From: Datura wrightii
Lineage: Eukaryota > Streptophyta > Magnoliopsida > Solanales > Solanaceae
Assembly: GCA_035772735.1 (NCBI GenBank)
Contig: JASDFA010000027.1
Location: 33,648,001-33,712,000 of the forward strand
DNA: 64,000 nucleotides
Direction of reading: 5' to 3'
Positions within the stretch are counted from its first letter, which is position 1, and the number at the start of each line of letters is the position of its first letter. Below the pieces are notes generated by a model that saw nothing but the letters and a program-made list of their open reading frames with translations, did no database searches and had not been told where the DNA came from. The translations under genes and the position numbers were made by a program. Shown here in pieces: positions 37,658 to 48,926 of this stretch.

Positions 37658-39490
37658 TAAATTATATAAAATACGATGACAAGTCACACAACTGAAACAT
37701 CTAACACCAAGTCTAAAAGGCATCTAAAACATAAGATAAGCTGATGGGACAACACCTCTAACTAGCTCCACTAAGTCTTACTACTGAAATGACATAAAAG
37801 ACATGCATCAAAACTAATATTCTCAAGTGATGAGGACTCACCAAAACTGTTAAAGCTGGGGCAGGATAAAATCTAGCAACGGAGCTAAGATTGGTCACCT
37901 CAACCTATATCATGAGATGATATAGCATAAATGTATGCGATCAGTACTTTGGATATAGTATGTAGGATAAGTAAAACACTAAACTGAAATCATAAGTATG
38001 AGATAGTCTAAAACATGATATTTTGAACATAAGTTAATTAAAATGGCTCAAGGTTTTCGAAACCAAATCATAAAGCTGAACAAGAATGAAACCATTGGCA
38101 TAATCTCATAAAGTGTATATCGAGCCAAAATATCATAAGTCATTTTTCCATAAGACATGAACATGAACTTGTGTAGAATGTCATGGACCAGCAGGAGATT
38201 TTCATAACAAACATACTCCAAGTGAGCATACATGGAGCCCAACTTGTAACCCTAGTCGGGAAGTATGTCCATGCCTTGCCAAGGGTATGAACCATGAAGA
38301 CATGATATCACTCATGAACCTAATAGCATAAGGAAGACACTCTAGACTGGAGAGGACATCTTATTCTAGGGGCAAGGGAAACACTCTCAACTGGCAAGGA
38401 CCCGTCATCCTACAGTGGAACATAATTGTGGGACTTGGGTTGTCTAGAACCCTTATCCTCGCGATGTTAAATACTACTCTCAAAACATACCTAGTGCTCA
38501 TATAATAATCATGAAAACATACTTGGTCTTACATGGGATAGACAAAATCATGAAATTTATAAATAGCATAACATACGTGAACTAGCCATGAAAAACAATG
38601 TCTAAGATTGGCCATGATACATAAGCTTGAGATTTATGAAATTCATGCATAATTGAATAATTCATCATAACTTGAAAATATAGATTCATAAGAGGTTTTT
38701 ATAGAAATCTAGCAATTATAATTGTAAATAATGGATTGAATCATAAGAGAACTGAATTCATAGAAGGTCATGTGAATTTTCATCAAAATTGGGTCTAACC
38801 CTAGAAATTCATAAAAATCATGATTGGAGACTTGAATTCATGAAATTGAGTTGAATTGGGTATGAGGGTGGAAAAAATCCTCCATTCATGACCATATATA
38901 TATGTCTTTAAGATTTCCTTGACTTGATTTGGAGACCCAAGAGAATTTGAAAACAAGAAGATGAAGAAACCCTAGCTTTTTCCTTGAGAGATGATTTTCA
39001 ACTTTCGATGATTGAAGAGAATGAGGGTTTAGGATAAGTAAAACTCTTTAATAAGACCTAAATAAAATCATATGGGAGATAAAGCATAGGAAGTTACAAA
39101 AATACTCTTAGGAAATCCTATTTAAAAAACTACCCGGTGGAGTGAATTCCAATAGGAAATCCTATTTAAAGAACCAATAGGAGCCGTTGGAACAACCAAC
39201 AAGACGTTTGTCCCTTTATTGCAACCTGGAACTACTCTGAACTGTTCTCTAAACTTTATACAACGACCATAACCAAAGTCCCATCCTAAGAACCAATGGC
39301 TCGTCCCTTCATTCATTGGTTCTGGGAAAATGTTAACAATTTTCTGAACCTCAAATAGATGATTCAAGCAATGATTCGTATGAGCGTCCAACAACCAGTC
39401 CCAAGGGTTGTATTTTGTCCTGGTGCCAACTCCTATTGGTTCTCTACTTTATGTATCAGATCCAATATTAGGGAATTTCAGAGTGTTACA
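37658..39490 (-). repeat. Main part of element B 3' LTR (right of the Helitron)
   Basis: It continues the LTR broken at 19086 and ends GAGTGTTACA at 39490 (minus-strand start TGTAACACTC), next to the purine tract. It aligns with 44710-46545. Frames within it have no family support. Confidence 0.85.
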
Positions 39491-39505
39491 TTACCTCCCT
39501 CTTAG
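39491..39505 (-). other. Polypurine tract of element B
   Basis: Minus-strand TTCCTAAGAGGGAGGTAA directly before the 3' LTR. Confidence 0.75.
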
Positions 39506-39745
39506 GAACATTCTTCCTCGAAAGAATACTGAATAAGCTGGAAAGATTGGGAAAGAGCTGCAATCTCAAAATTGAATACTATAGACTAAGTACTGATGGA
39601 GTGACTGACTCTGAATAGATATACATGACGAACTGAATTCATGAAACATACATGCATACTAAGACATGAAAGGAACTTAGAGACATGAACTTGAAATGAA
39701 ACTGAATTGAGTACTAAGGAGGAAACTAGTACCTCATACTGGAAC

Positions 39746-41130
39746 TTAGCTGGAAGGGAAGAGGTGAGGATACTTGGCCATCATATCTGCTTCGGCTGTG
39801 CAAGTAGCTCCCTCTATAAGCTGATTCCTCCAAAGGACCTTAACTAATGAAACCTCTTTGTTTCTCAACTTTTGAACCTGATGGTCAAGAATCTCAATCA
39901 GAACATTCTCATAAGTCAGGCTAGCCTTCACACCAATGCTCTTTACCAGAACCACTAGAGCTGGATCACCAATGCACTTTTTCAATAAGGATACATGGAA
40001 AGTGAATGCGCTGATGTTAACTCTATAGGCAACACTAACTCATAAGACACATTGCCAACTAGCCTCAAAATCCTATAAGGGCCAACATATTAGGGATAAG
40101 CTTCCCCTTCTTTCCAAAACTTATAACCCCTTTCATGGGTGACACCTTCAGAAACACCCAATCATCAAAAGTGAACTCAAGCTCTCTCCTCCTAATATCC
40201 GCATATGATATCTGACGGCTATGAGCTATTTTCAGCCTTTCTCTAATGAGCTGAACTTTCTCCATAGCCCCATGAACTGAATTTTGCCCTAACAATGCGG
40301 CCTTGCCTACCTTAAACTATCTAATAGGTGATCTACATCTTCGCCCATAAATAGCCTCAAACGGAGCCATCTGAATGCAGGAGTGGTAGTTGTTATTGTA
40401 AGCAAACTAAATAAGAGGTAAGTGATCATCCCAACTTTCCTTGAAATCAATCACACAAGCACTAAAAAAGTCCTCAAGAGTCTGAACGGTATGCTCGGCC
40501 TGACCATCCGTCTTTGGGTGTAAAAATGTGCTAAGCTTGACCTAAGTATCAAGACCCTTCTGAAACGACTTCCAAAACTGAGAAATGAACTAAGTATCCC
40601 TATCAGAAATGATAGATGACGGAACCCCATGCAACCTGACTAACTCTAGTATATAAAGTCTAGCATAATCCTTGGCTGAATCTATAGTCTTAGCTAGTAG
40701 AAAATGTGTTGACTTAATCATCCAGTCCACGATCACCCATATAGAATCATGTTACCAACATGTACGTGGAAAACCTGTAATGCAGTCCATATTGAACTTT
40801 CCCACTTCCAAGTAGGAATACTGATATCCTAAATCATACCTCCAGGTCTCTGATGGTCGACCTTTACTTGTTGGCAATTTGGACAATCGCAACAAATGCC
40901 AAAATATCCTTTTTCATGCCATTTCACCAATAGACTTTCCGTAGATCATGATACATCTTGGTGGCACCTACATGGATAAGAATACTGAGAGTTGTGAGCC
41001 TCTCTCAACATCCGCTCTCTCAGGTCATCTAACTTTGAAACACAGAGTCGGCCTTGATATCAGAGTACACCATCTCCCCTTTGGAAGAAAACCTCCACCT
41101 TCTAACCTTGAACTGCTTTCTTCAACTTTA
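39746..41130 (-). pseudogene. Element B integrase with chromodomain
   Basis: The C-terminal part is best kept. At 40295-40065: NSVHGAMEKVQLIRERLK, then DDWVFLKVSPMKGVISFGKKG. At 39985-39746: MKKCIGDPALVVLVKSIGVK, then the chromodomain-like tail LDHQVQKLRNKEVSLVKVLW and KYPHLFPSS before the stop. The core and zinc domains at 40380-41000 are recognisable only by alignment to element A text and are broken by stops and frameshifts. It is collinear with the pol end of A, C and E. Confidence 0.8.
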
Positions 41131-41143
41131 CCAAGATATGATC

Positions 41144-42530
41144 CTAATTTTGTCTTGCCTTTAATTCTATCACCAGTGAAGACTCCACACCATTTTGTAT
41201 GATGAAACTACCATCTGCTGAATCAGTAATGCGAACCTCCAAGCGAGCAAGCCTATGGACATCTTTCACCAATTCTTTCCTCCCATTCTCAACATGGGTC
41301 ACACTCTCCATGGACAACCTACTATGAGCATCTAAAACTACTGGCCTTTCCTGGATGGTAAAGAACACTCATATCATAGTCCTAGAGAAGCTTAAGACAC
41401 CTCTTTTCCAACAAATTCAAGTTCTTTTGAGTAAACACATACTGAAGGCTCTTATGGTCGGTGAACACATCCATATGCATCCCATACAAATAGTGCCTCC
41501 AAATCTTAAAGGCAAACACCACCGCTGCTAACTCAAGTTCTTGTGTCGGGTAATTCTTCTCTTGAGTCTTAAGCTGTCTCGAGGCATAAGCAATGACCTT
41601 TCCATGCTGCATCAACACACACCTAAGGTCAATTCTAGAGGCATCAAAATATACCACAAAGCCATCTATGTCGTCTGGAAGGGTCATGATTGGAGCATAG
41701 ACAAGTCGAGCCTTTAACTCCTGAAAGATTTTCTCACAAGCATCAGAACACTAAAGTTTGAACTTCTTCTGGGTAAATATAGTCAAAGGTGTAGAAATGG
41801 ATGTAAAATCCTCTACGAATATTTGATAGTAGCCAGCTAAGCCCAAAAAGCTCCTAATGTTAGTAGGAGTGACAGTTCTAAGCTAGTTCTTCACTGCATC
41901 AATCTTTTAAGAGTTTACTTGTACACCCTCACTAGACAACACATGATATAGACATGCAATCGATTGCAGCCAAAAATAGCACTTGCTAAACATAGGAAAT
42001 AACCGATGATCCTTAATAGACTGCAATACAATCCTCATATGGGAAGCATAGTCTTCCTTGCTTTGAGAATACACTAGGATCTCATCTATGAAAACAATGA
42101 CGAACCTGTCCGAATACTGCTTGAACATCCTATTCATCAAGTTCATGAAAGTTGCAGGGGTATTTGTTAGAGACCTAACTACAAATTTATAGTGATCATA
42201 CCAATTCTTTAAGGTTGTCTTCAGAATGTCACACTCCCTAAATTTGAGCTGATGGTAGCCAAATCTGAGCTTTACCTTTGAAAACACTTGGCACCTTGAA
42301 GTTGATCAAACAAATCATCACTTCTTGGGAGGGGATACTTATTCTTGATTGTGAACATGTTCATTGGCGATAATCAGTAGACATCCTGAGAGATCTATCC
42401 TTATTATAAGCAAAGTGGATTGGAGCTCCCCATGGGGACTTACTAGGCTTGATGAAACCCTTTTCTAGGAGTTCCTTCGACTCTTTCTTCAACCCTTTAA
42501 GATCGACTGGAGCTATTCTGTATGGAGGAA
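41144..42530 (-). pseudogene. Element B RNase H and reverse transcriptase
   Basis: RNase H at 41687-41382 reads VVYFDASRIDLRCVLMQ, ELELAAVVFAFKIWRHYLYG and DVFTDHKSLQYVF, so its acidic residues remain. RT at 42287-41907 begins VKLRFGYHQLKFRECDI and contains VIVFIDEILVYSQSKEDYASH. The second Asp of the FIDD catalytic pair is Glu, which should abolish polymerase activity. The connection domain (VENGRKELVKDVHRLARLEV, SLVIELKARQN) lies at 41320-41144. Frameshifts separate the blocks. Confidence 0.85.
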
Positions 42531-44530
42531 AGGTTATGGGCTTCGTATCAGGGAGAAAGTCAATATCAATGTTAATCTCTCATTTAAGAGGGACTCTTGG
42601 TGGATCATCTGGAACACCTTTAGATACTCACATATAATTGGGACTATCTGAAGAGTTGGGGCTTCAAACTTTGAATCCTTAACCTTATATAAATGATATA
42701 CACAACCATTGGAGATCATTTTCCTGGCCTTAAGATAAGAGATAAAGTGACCTATAGGCACTTCCAAACTACCCTTATACTCTAAGATTGGTTCACTTGA
42801 AAATTGAAACTCTATTGTTCGGGTTTTAAAATTGACTTAAGCATAGCAACCATACAACCAATCCATGCAGATGATAACATCAAATTTTGTCATGTCTAAC
42901 TCTATTAAGTCAGTTGAGGTGACCTTCTAGAGAACTGTGAGAGGGCAATTTATCTATACCCTCCATGCCATACTAACTCGACGACAGGAGTAGAGACTGA
43001 AAAGGGTTTTGATAGGATTTGGAGACTCGCACCAAAACTAATAGCAACATAAGGAGTGACAAAGGATAATTTGGCCCCTTGGTCTAGGAATTCATAAACA
43101 TCAATATGAAAAACTCGTAACATATTATAACACATCTGTGATCTCTCCTGCTCTGGTGGGATAAAGTACATAACGATTTTGGCGTTGTCCGCCAACGACA
43201 CTAGATTATGTGCCCTACTAAGATGGGCGAGTTGTTGGAGTTGTTGAAGGGGTGCTAGCGGGGCACAACCACTACCATCACCCGATTTGACTGATGGGCA
43301 ATTCTTGAGTCTGTGTTCCGGCTTCCCACACAAGAAGTAAGCATTAGAGCCAACCAAGCACTCTCCTAGGTGGATCTTACCGCACTTTCTACAAGCTAGG
43401 AAAGTGGGCTCCCCAAACATGCTCCTCTAACCTCTAGGTACTAATGCTCTACCTATCTGAACACCTTTGGGCCTAGGTGGGACACAGTTGATAAGGGAAC
43501 TGGGGTTGAGGACCTTTGCTGAGACCCCAGATTCTGTCCACCACCGGTCCTCTATTGGTAGTACCCACAGTTTCCTGTCCTAGACCTCTTGGCTTCCTTC
43601 TCTTTCTCATTCAACTTCTCCTCCTTGATTTGTTGAGAATAAATTATGAGTTGAGAGATATCCATATGCTGATAAGCATAGTGGTCATACAATCCTTGAC
43701 CACTAAGTGGGAGACTCCTAACCCAAACTTGCTCATGTGAGTCCTCAGTTCAGAAACCATCTCTAGAGCATACTTGGACAACTGAGTAAATTTAAGGTAT
43801 ACTCCTACACTATATGTCCTGCTTCAGGCTGATGAATTCTACCACCTTTGCTTCTGTCATCTCTCAGGGAAAGAACTTGTCAAAGAAAGCTATCTTGAAC
43901 TCGTCCCAGCAAATAAGGACTACACCTACTCCACAACCCTCTGTCCACTCCTTGAACCAAATGTGTGTTACCCCTTTTAGCTGATAGGAGGCCAAATTCG
44001 CACTTTCCTCTCCAGAAATCCCTATGATTTGGGTGATATCCTCGATCTTCTCAAAAAACTCTTATGTATTCTTGTCCACCTTAGAACCATGAAACTCTAG
44101 CGGGTTCATTCTGGTGAAATCTCGCACTCACGCCGCTGCAACATCGTTCACAATTGTAATTGCCTGTTGATTGACCTATGCCGTCATAGCCTGGGCCAGC
44201 ACGTGAAAGTAGCCCTAATATAACATGAATCACCTGCTCATTTAAAGTATTTGTTGGAGCTAATCAGATGATACCCATCTTTGTTGCCATTTTCATGGCC
44301 ATTGTCATTTCTCCTTACATTGACTCTAATTGGAGGTATGTTCTCCAAATGCATTTAGCATTAGTTAGAGAAGAATAGAGAGAGTTGAACTCCATCACAT
44401 GACATAGATAATGAAAGAAGGGAAATTTTCTAAAACTTCTTGTAGCTCTCCCTCATAAGTGTGGCGCTCTTCAAACCCATAAAAAAGAATTTACCTAACA
44501 CGACTTTCAAACTCCCTAGGACACACCTAA
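42531..44530 (-). pseudogene. Element B gag and protease
   Basis: The protease portion at about 43110-42950 reads VYEFLDQGAKLSFVTPYVA; the active-site D-T/S-G-A is D-Q-G-A. Just upstream, two zinc motifs are visible: CRKCGKIHLGEC and YFLCGKPEHRLKNC, the second having lost its first Cys (43400-43290). Gag proper (44400-43430) is traceable through MDISQLIIYSQQIKEEKLNEK, but is full of stops. It corresponds block for block to A's split gag, which is how the B insertion point in A can be placed. Confidence 0.8.
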
Positions 44531-44536
44531 ACTTAA

Positions 44537-44548
44537 GCTCTGATACCA
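44537..44548 (-). other. Primer-binding site of element B
   Basis: Minus-strand TGGTATCAGAGC is an exact initiator-Met tRNA complement, four bases from the LTR end. Confidence 0.9.
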
Positions 44549-44552
44549 AGTT

Positions 44553-46545
44553 TGTCACGACCCAAGCATTGACCCTGGATGCGACATAGGATCTAGAACC
44601 ATAAATGGCTCCAAGATAACCAATGGTACATGCATGACATAAGAATAAACATACGACTTAGCGGAGAAAATCATGTAGCATATCATAAGTGAAAGTCTAG
44701 GATATCATAAATAGTATGAAAAGAGACAACAAGTCAAATAGCTGAAACATCTAATACCAAGTTTGAAAGGCGTCTAAAACATAAGATGAGCTAATTGGAC
44801 AACACCTCTAACTAGCTCCACTAAATCTAACAAATGATATAATATAAAAGGACATGCATCAAAACTGATGTCCTCGGATAATAAGGACTCACCAAAACTG
44901 ATGAAGCTAGAGCAGGATAGAATCTAGTGATGCAGCTGAGACTGTTTACCTGAACCTATATCATGAGATGATATGGAGCAAAAGTATGCAATTTGTACTT
45001 TGAATTTGTTGAGTATGTAGGATAAGTAAAACATGATAGTGAAACAGTAAACTGGAATCATAAGTATGAGATATTCTATAATGTGACATTCTGATCATAA
45101 GCTGAATAAAATGGCTCAAGGTTTTCAAAACCAAATCATTAAGCTGAACATGACTGAAATCATAGGCGTAATCTCATAAAGTGCATATCGAGTCGAAATA
45201 TAAGTAATAATATCATATGAAATGAACATTAACATGCGTATAAAATCTTGGAATAGTAGTAGATTCTTATAATTGACATACTCCAAGTGATAATACATAG
45301 AGCCCAGATTGTAACCCTACCTAGGAGGTGTGTTCATGCCTTGCCAAGGGTATGAACCATGAAGGCGTGATATCACTCATGATCCCAGTAGCATAAGGAA
45401 GACACTCTCGACTGGCGATGACATCTTATGCTAGGGGCGAGGGAAACACTCTCAACTGGTGAGGACCCGTCATCCTACAGGCCACGTAGTTATGGGACAT
45501 GGATTATATAAAACCCTTATCCTCTCGGTGTTACATACTACTCCCAAAACATACATAGTGCTCATATCATAATCATAAAAACCGACTTGGTTTTACATGG
45601 GCTAGACAAAAATCATGAAATTTATAAATAGCATAACATACGTGAAATAGCCATGAAAAAAAATGTCGAAGATTGGTCGTGATACATAAGCATAAGATTT
45701 CAGAAATTCATGCATAATTGAGTAATTTATCATATCTTGAAAATATAGATTCATTAGAGCTTTTAATAGAAATCATGAAATTATAATTATAAATCACGGA
45801 TTCAATCATTGGAGAATTGAATTCATAGAATGTCATGAGAATTTTCATCAAAATTGGTCTACACCTATAAATTCATAAAAATTATGATTGGAGACTTGAA
45901 TTTATGAAATTCAGTTGAATTAGGCATGAGGGTGGAAGAAATCACCCATTCATGACCCTACATAACTGGCTTGAAGATTTCATTCACTTGATGTGGAGAC
46001 CCAAGAGAATTTGAGAAGAAGAAGATGAAGAACCCTAGATTTTTCCTTGAGAGATTATTTCCAATATATGGTGTTTGAAGAGAATGAGGGTTTAGGCTAC
46101 GTAGCACCCCTTCATACGCCCTTTAATAAACCCAAAATGGCTTAATTTGGGAGCTAAAAGCATAGAACTTTACAAAAATACCCTTAGGAAATCATATTTA
46201 AAATACCGCTAGGTTGAATCTATGACCTAACAAATGAGCCGTTAGTCCAACCAACTTGTAGCCTGTCCCTCCGTTGCTACCTGGACCTGCTCTGAACCAT
46301 TCTCTAAACTTGATACAAAAACCATAACCAATGTACCCATCCTAAGAACCAACTGGTCATCCCTTCAGACATTGTTCTATGAAAATTTTAATAATTTTCT
46401 AAACCTCTAGCAGATGGCTTAAGAAACGACCCATATGAGCATCCAACGACACATTCTAGGGGTTGTATTGTGGCCTAGTGCCAACTCCTACTGCTTCTCT
46501 ACTTCAAGTCATGATTTCGATCTTAGGGACTTCCGGAGTGTTATA
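44553..46545 (-). repeat. 5' LTR of element B
   Basis: 1,993 bp; plus strand TGTCACGACCC to GGAGTGTTATA. The outermost minus-strand dinucleotide is TA here, whereas the 3' LTR has TG, so this change arose after insertion. Confidence 0.85.
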
Positions 46546-46690
46546 TAAACTCTTGTGGATCCTAATATACCTTGGAACCATGAAACTTTCGTAGGTTCAT
46601 TATGGTGAAGTCTTGCACTCTCGCTGCCACAGCACCCCCATTAGGGTTCACAGGTGAAACTGCTTGCTGGTTGACTTTTGCCATCATAGT
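46546..46690 (-). pseudogene. Element A gag, middle fragment right of B
   Basis: It resumes the gag text cut at 18933. The plus-strand wording ACTCTTGTGGATCC, then TTGGAACCATGAAACT and GGTGAAGTCTTGCACTC, parallels B's gag at 44060-44135. It ends at the ATAGT duplicate of the solo LTR. Confidence 0.75.
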
Positions 46691-46938
46691 TGATCTTGGG
46701 CAAATTTATATGCCCAAGTGATACTCAAATGTGTCATTTTGCCTTGTTTATCTATCGACGTTTATACATTCTCATGTGAATTGTAATGAAATGTGAATTT
46801 ATGCTAACCAACATGATTAGCTTTGTTTTGCAGGAAAAATACAAAGTTATGAAGCTAAGAATGCATGTTGGGTGAAATCGGAATTAGACTCGGAAGCAAG
46901 CAAGGAAAAAAGCACTTGAAGGCACGAATTAAAGGGGC

Positions 46939-46973
46939 TCCGCGATGGAGCTGTGTCACGCTGCCATCGCGGA
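46939..46973 (+). promoter_or_regulatory. Inverted repeat in the solo LTR U3
   Basis: Arms TCCGCGATGG (46939-46948) and CCATCGCGGA (46964-46973) are exact complements around a 15-nt loop. Confidence 0.7.
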
Positions 46974-47125
46974 TGCATTCTGCCTGGAGGGTGAAATTAT
47001 GCCTATTTCCAGTGGAGGTGCGCGTTGGGGCCGTTGCATGTTGGCCCAGCCCCGCGTTGCACGCCGTGCCACGTTGGGCCTAAATACCTGGACGTCCGGA
47101 TTCCAGTAAGGGTCCGCGTTGGTGG

Positions 47126-47167
47126 CGTGTCATGGAGGCAGTGCTCTGTGATGCACTCCATGACACG
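47126..47167 (+). promoter_or_regulatory. Inverted-repeat module upstream of TATA (same module as 6659-6701)
   Basis: Arms CGTGTCATGGA (47126-47136) and TCCATGACACG (47157-47167), loop GGCAGTGCTCTGTGATGCAC. The arms are identical to those at 6659-6701. The TATA box is 32 bp downstream. Confidence 0.75.
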
Positions 47168-48108
47168 TTGCTTGTTATTCCGGAAAAAATTCCCACTAGT
47201 ATAAATAGAACACTTAGGTTCATTTTTAATTATTCTGACTTGCTGGAGCAAGAACGTGGGTTACAGGCAGTTGAGAGGACAAAAATCTCAGGGTTTTTCT
47301 CTATCTCCTTCTTCTTTATTTCAATTGCTTGTATGATTAACACTCATTTAACGATGTTTAATCCACAAATGAGTGGCTAAATCCTCTTCTTGCTGAGGTT
47401 AAGAACAATTGTATTGAAATGTAACTATTGATCAATTGGTTTTTCATCTTTTCTTCCATGGTTGTTCTATTGATTCTTGTTCTTACTGCATTAATGTGTG
47501 GCCAACATTAATGTATATCTAAAAAGTCCGGTTTCACTCGAGAGAGCAAGAAATTGGAAAGTTGTGAATTGATAGGATATGATCTTTTCTTAGTTTGGGA
47601 AAATTGAGAATTGATTTACCTTCAGGATAGAGATATACCTGAAAGTCATATTAGTAAATTAAGGAATCGGTTTTGTATGGCTAGAACATGAATTTCTTTT
47701 TATCACAGAGATGTAGGTGGAAGGTTCATGATTCTTAAGTTGGGTTAAATACGAGAGTTTTAATCCATAGGCAATAATTCTTGACTAGCAACCGGAGGAA
47801 AGATTAATCAAATTATATTGATAATTGATTTCTCTATAAGTTCATTTAAGCTCCGCGTGCTCATACTTATAGTTCAGACTCAAATTATATATTTGTTTTA
47901 GACTTAGTATAAATTAGAAACCAAAATATCAAACTCTTCTTCACACTGTTGTCTGCATTTTTAGAGTTAAAGTTTATTGACACTTGATTAGATTGCTACC
48001 TTAGCCCAGTCCCTGTGGGATCGATACTTGGCTTACTTGAGCCACTTTATTACTTATTCGACCACGTGCACTTGCGTGTAGTTATATACCCAAATAACAA
48101 GCCGAGCA

Positions 48109-48272
48109 ATAGTTTCGGCCAGCATCTGATACGAAGCCCTAAACAAAGCATGAGTAACCTGATCATTGAAAGGATCCACTGGAGGTTGTGGGGATGGCTG
48201 ATGCCCATTTTCTTCACCATTGCCATTGCCTTTTCTCCTTCTATTGGCTCTAGGGGGAGGAATTTTCTACAA
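48109..48272 (-). pseudogene. Element A gag, N-terminal fragment
   Basis: Plus-strand text TTTCGGCCAGCATCTGATAC, GAAGCCCTAAACAAAGC and CACCATTGCCATTGCC parallels B's gag start (44195-44320). It stops at about 48272, where integrase of another element (D) begins. A's leader, primer site and 5' LTR are therefore lost. Confidence 0.7.
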
Positions 48273-48926
48273 ACACGTATAGAAAACGACCTCTAAAGCT
48301 AAAAAGTGAACTGAGTACCCCTTCAGAAATGATAGACAAAGAAACTCCATGCCATCTGGCTAACTCTCGAATGTAAAGTCCAGCATAATCCTCGACTAAA
48401 TCCATAGTCTTGACTTGTAGGAAATATGCTGACTTAGTCATCCGGTCCATAATAACCCATACAAAATCATGTTGTCTATGTATATGAGGTAAATATGTAA
48501 TGAAGTCCATGCTGATCTCCTCCCACTTGCAAGTAGTAATACTGATATCCTGTAGCATACCCCCTAATCTTTGATGCTCAACTTTCACATGTTGGCAATT
48601 CAGACGCTTAGCCACAAACTCTGCAATGTCCCTCTTCACGCCATTCCACCAATAGACTTCTCATAGATGATGGTACATCTTTATGGCACTGGATGGATAG
48701 AATATTGAGAACTATGAGCTTCTCTCAACATCCGCTCTCTCAAGTCATCTACATTTGGAATGCATAGTCGATCCTGATATTTTAGTACACTATCTTCCCC
48801 TTTGGAGAAAACCTCCACTTTCTAATTTTGGATTGCTTCCTTCAAATTAACCAAGATAGAATCCTCATCTTACCTCTCCTTAACCTCTGTCACTAATGAA
48901 GGATCTACACCATTCTGCACGGTAAC
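48273..48926 (-). pseudogene. Element D integrase fragment
   Basis: Minus-strand reading from about 48640: MKRDIAEFVAKRLNCQHVKV (zinc region, first CxxC Cys lost), MDFITYLPHIHRQHDFVWVI, MDRMTKSAYFLQVKTMD and LARWHGVSLSIISEG, where the second catalytic Asp of ISDRG is Glu. The frame then runs across the junction into unrelated gag sequence of A. Its upstream side is cut by the Athila-type element, and the RNase H/RT part continues at 56580. D has no LTRs here. Confidence 0.8.

Larger units (their letters stand above)
18934..46545 (-). mobile_element. Element B: Ty3/gypsy chromovirus inserted in gag of A, itself interrupted by a Helitron
   Basis: B inserted into A's gag. The left flank TAAAT (18929-18933) and right flank TAAAC (46546-46550) form a 5-bp duplication with one difference, and A's gag is collinear across the gap. 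Its parts are a 3' LTR in two pieces (37658-39490 and 18934-19086), pol and gag at 39746-44530, a primer site at 44537-44548 and a 5' LTR at 44553-46545. Without the Helitron its length is about 9.0 kb, normal for the family. The rejoined 3' LTR (1,986 bp) and the 5' LTR (1,993 bp) agree in length. The outer 153 bp of the two LTRs differ at roughly 15% of positions by eye, indicating an old insertion. Confidence 0.85.
46691..48108 (+). mobile_element. Athila-type solo LTR inserted in gag of A
   Basis: It starts TGATCTTGGGC and ends GCCGAGCA, flanked by a perfect 5-bp duplication ATAGT (46686-46690 and 48109-48113). The start and much of the length match, in opposite orientation, the LTRs of the Athila-type element at 48927-56574. 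Length 1,418 bp with no internal region. TATAAATA lies at 47200-47207. The 3' end relative to the Athila consensus is slightly uncertain: the Athila-1 LTR lacks the final dozen bases. Short frames such as 46865-47083 are not genes. Confidence 0.8.
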
